Shown here one piece after another: positions 62,445-64,000 of a stretch of DNA of 64,000 nt. The translations under genes and the position numbers were made by a program. Below the pieces are notes generated by a model. The model was not told the origin of the DNA. It ran no database searches and saw only the letters and a list, made by a program, of their open reading frames with translations. The first letter of the stretch is position 1. Each line of letters starts with the position of its first letter. Source of the stretch: Candidatus Omnitrophota bacterium (GTDB taxonomy: Bacteria; Hinthialibacterota; Hinthialibacteria; OLB16); contig JACKFH010000009.1 in assembly GCA_020632575.1 (NCBI GenBank), positions 62,001-126,000 on the forward strand, read 5' to 3'.

Positions 62445-63125
62445 CTATCCCCAAGCCGGCCAGACTTCGGCGTCCCTTCCCCGGATGATCGTCCCATTGA
62501 GGCACCAACTCCCGGCTTTGAATTCTCCACCGAATCGATAGAGGTCACCAACCGATCGAGACCCATTGGTGGGTGAATAGGACCGGAGAAAGCAGGAACT
62601 CCTGCCCGCGCAGGGATCAGGCGTCCCACTGAATGGCCAGGATTCGATCCCGTATCGAGTGTCGTCCTCGAAATCGGGCCCATAACTGGAGAGATAGTAG
62701 GCGTCGACTTTACTGAATCGATTCACTCCCCCTGTGGGGGGCGGCGTGGTGGAGGTGAGTTTGTAGTTGAAACCGGCTGTGGGGAGAGGTTGGACCGGGT
62801 CGACCGCGAACGAAAACGGATTAACCGGTAGCGCGGTCATATAGGCGATCGGCGAAGTGAGCCACCGGAGCCCATCCGTTAGCGGCGTCATCTCGAGCGA
62901 AGGAATGCTTTGATACGGGTAGACCTTTCTGTCGAGATAATAGGATTCCATAGCGATGGAGAGTGAACGCATGTCCGATTCTGCGCGAACAACTTTTGCG
63001 CGGACCTGTGCCTCCAGAAAATTCGGAAGGGCGATTGCGATCAGGATGAGAATAATGGCGATCGTGATGAGGAGTTCAATCAGTGTGAATCCGGTTTTTC
63101 GATCCCCACAGCCAAGGTTGGTCAT
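62445..63125 (-). CDS. Type II secretion-like prepilin, paralogue of 41995-42723
   Basis: 226 residues. Prepilin signal: RKTGFTLIELLITIAIILIL, then AIALPNFLEAQVRAKVVRAE. The N-terminal 60 residues are almost identical to the other copy, while the globular part differs (WLTSPIAYMTALPVNPFSFA, SYSPTNGSRSVGDLYRFGGE). Start ATG 63125 with AAGGAA upstream. Both proteins share the late YSPTNGxxSxGD segment. Confidence 0.85.
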   Translation of the reverse strand: MTNLGCGDRKTGFTLIELLITIAIILILIAIALPNFLEAQVRAKVVRAESDMRSLSIAMESYYLDRKVYPYQSIPSLEMTPLTDGLRWLTSPIAYMTALPVNPFSFAVDPVQPLPTAGFNYKLTSTTPPPTGGVNRFSKVDAYYLSSYGPDFEDDTRYGIESWPFSGTPDPCAGRSSCFLRSYSPTNGSRSVGDLYRFGGEFKAGSWCLNGTIIRGRDAEVWPAWG

Positions 63126-63138
63126 TTCGATTCCTTCG

Positions 63139-63567
63139 CTAAGTGATATTTAAACTCCCATCCTCCCGAAATTCGAAAGCCCCCCAGGCCACCTCCCAGA
63201 GGTAACCGTCGGGGTCGGAGAAGTATCCGCTGTGACCTCCCCAAAAGACGTCTTGAGCCGGTTTCTCGATCTTGCCTCCGGCCCGCTCGGCGAGTTCCAA
63301 AACCCGAGCGACTTCCTCCTTGGTGCGAACATTGTGCGCGATTGTGATCCCTGGGAACTTCGACCGCGGAGCCACGAAATCTTCGGAGACATCCTTCGCC
63401 AATTCTTCATAGGGATACAGTGCGAGACAGACTCCACCGGTCTGAAAGAAGACGATGCCCTCTTCCGCCTTCCGAGTGGTCGGGAAACCGAGTCCGTCAC
63501 GGTAAAAGATCAAAGACTTTTCCAAATTCTTGACACCGAGTGTGATAAGACTGATTCGTGGTTCCAT
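63139..63567 (-). CDS. VOC superfamily protein (glyoxalase/bleomycin resistance-like)
   Basis: 142 residues from ATG 63567, chosen because AGGAGA lies just upstream; the frame opens at 63603. The paired beta-alpha-beta-beta-beta motifs are seen: ISLITLGVKNLEKSLIFYRD, IVFFQTGGVCLALYPYEELA, then GGKIEKPAQDVFWGGHSGYF and SDPDGYLWEVAWG. The DPDGYLWE segment carries the usual metal-binding Glu. Likely a lyase or dioxygenase-like enzyme of unknown substrate. Confidence 0.85.
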   Translation of the reverse strand: MEPRISLITLGVKNLEKSLIFYRDGLGFPTTRKAEEGIVFFQTGGVCLALYPYEELAKDVSEDFVAPRSKFPGITIAHNVRTKEEVARVLELAERAGGKIEKPAQDVFWGGHSGYFSDPDGYLWEVAWGAFEFREDGSLNIT

Positions 63568-63608
63568 ATTGGTTCTCCTGTGAATAACAATGAAAAAGCC
63601 CACTAACG

Positions 63609-64000
63609 CTACCGGGGCAATTTGATATCGGTTGCGACGTTGGTTCCCGCGGTCAAATACAAGGCATAGAGACGCGGATCATTATTGCGCTGAATAGTGA
63701 CTCGAAAGCGCACGGTCCTTCCAGCGAGGTCCGCTAACGACCTGCTGCTCCAAGAGACAGGGCAATTCAATCCATCCGGGCCTGAGACTTTCCCGCTCAA
63801 TTCCACCGAATAGTCCGGCATCAATGTGAAATCCTCGTTCGCAACTTCCACGCTCATGGAGTCCACGCCATCGGCATTGAGCGCCAAAGCGCATCCCTTC
63901 TCCGGCAACCGGATCGACGTGGTCCAAACCGACCCTTCCGGATAGTCATCCACCAGACCGAGTGCGCCCCAACGATCGCGTGGCAAGGTGGCCAACCCCA
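63609..64000 (-). CDS. C-terminal part of a secreted beta-rich protein (partial)
   Basis: The frame runs off the right edge. The visible 130 residues start GLATLPRDRWGALGLVDDYP and continue as beta strands (VWTTSIRLPEKGCALALNAD, VRFRVTIQRNNDPRLYALYL). The ATL.RDR....L block resembles the terminal domain found behind glycosidase-like or BNR-type domains in related MAGs. The function depends on the missing N-terminal part. Confidence 0.6.
   Translation of the reverse strand, partial: GLATLPRDRWGALGLVDDYPEGSVWTTSIRLPEKGCALALNADGVDSMSVEVANEDFTLMPDYSVELSGKVSGPDGLNCPVSWSSRSLADLAGRTVRFRVTIQRNNDPRLYALYLTAGTNVATDIKLPR

Overview
The window reads as one chromosome segment of an uncultured, Gram-negative-type bacterium. 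It has meso-DAP peptidoglycan enzymes, a complete dcw division cluster, type II secretion-like prepilins, lipoproteins, Tat and Sec exported proteins, and UGA used as a stop codon. Secreted proteins with Pro/Thr-rich linkers and a short dockerin-like C-terminus, a DUF1501 protein beside CxxCH-containing secreted proteins, and very uniform prepilin N-termini resemble MAGs from the PVC-neighbouring candidate phyla (Planctomycetes, Hydrogenedentota, Sumerlaeota, Omnitrophota). I cannot place it more precisely without marker-gene trees.

Layout. 1-1.5 kb: the tail of mcsA, then mcsB and panD, overlapping. 1.5-9.4 kb: secreted proteins (a DUF11/dockerin-like protein, a sialidase, a GATase-like/CBM/glycoside hydrolase pair split by a frameshift), serC with its own promoter and terminator, and a quinone oxidoreductase-like gene broken by several single-base indels. 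9.4-12.4 kb: a decayed accessory patch with a ParD/ParE-like module whose toxin carries a nonsense codon, a shattered beta-helix gene, a second small toxin-antitoxin pair and hairpin repeats. 12.4-16.2 kb: smc on the minus strand. 16.8-34.3 kb: the dcw cluster mraZ-[candidate structured RNA]-rsmH-ftsL-ftsI-murE-murF-mraY-murD-ftsW-murG-murC-ftsQ-ftsA-ftsZ, starting at a near-consensus promoter and ending in a strong terminator; murB and ddl are absent from it.

34.3-46.9 kb: a hairpin-rich spacer, a xylose isomerase-like enzyme, a methyltransferase, a three-gene secreted operon (DUF1592/DUF1588-like CxxCH protein, DUF1501, CxxCH/dockerin-like protein), a prepilin, a secreted phosphoesterase with a CBM9-like tail, and a six-hairpin glycosidase.

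46.9-51.7 kb, minus strand: the most unusual part. It is a tandem array of Rhs core fragments that restart at nearly the same base. Two copies lead into different C-terminal tips (one with an HELGHH zinc-metallopeptidase motif, one with a possible papain-like fold), and each is followed by a small lipoprotein gene that could be its immunity gene. A DUF433-DUF5615 toxin-antitoxin pair sits at the array edge, with its toxin truncated at the same boundary. The array is partly decayed.

51.7-64 kb: a zinc-ribbon protein, polX, two remnants of restriction-modification C-termini each next to the same hairpin repeat, small antitoxin-like genes, a HEAT-like secreted protein, trxB, a large membrane protein with a GATase, tRNA-Leu(GAG), a PadR regulator with a palindromic operator and its membrane partner, another prepilin, a VOC protein and the end of a further secreted protein.
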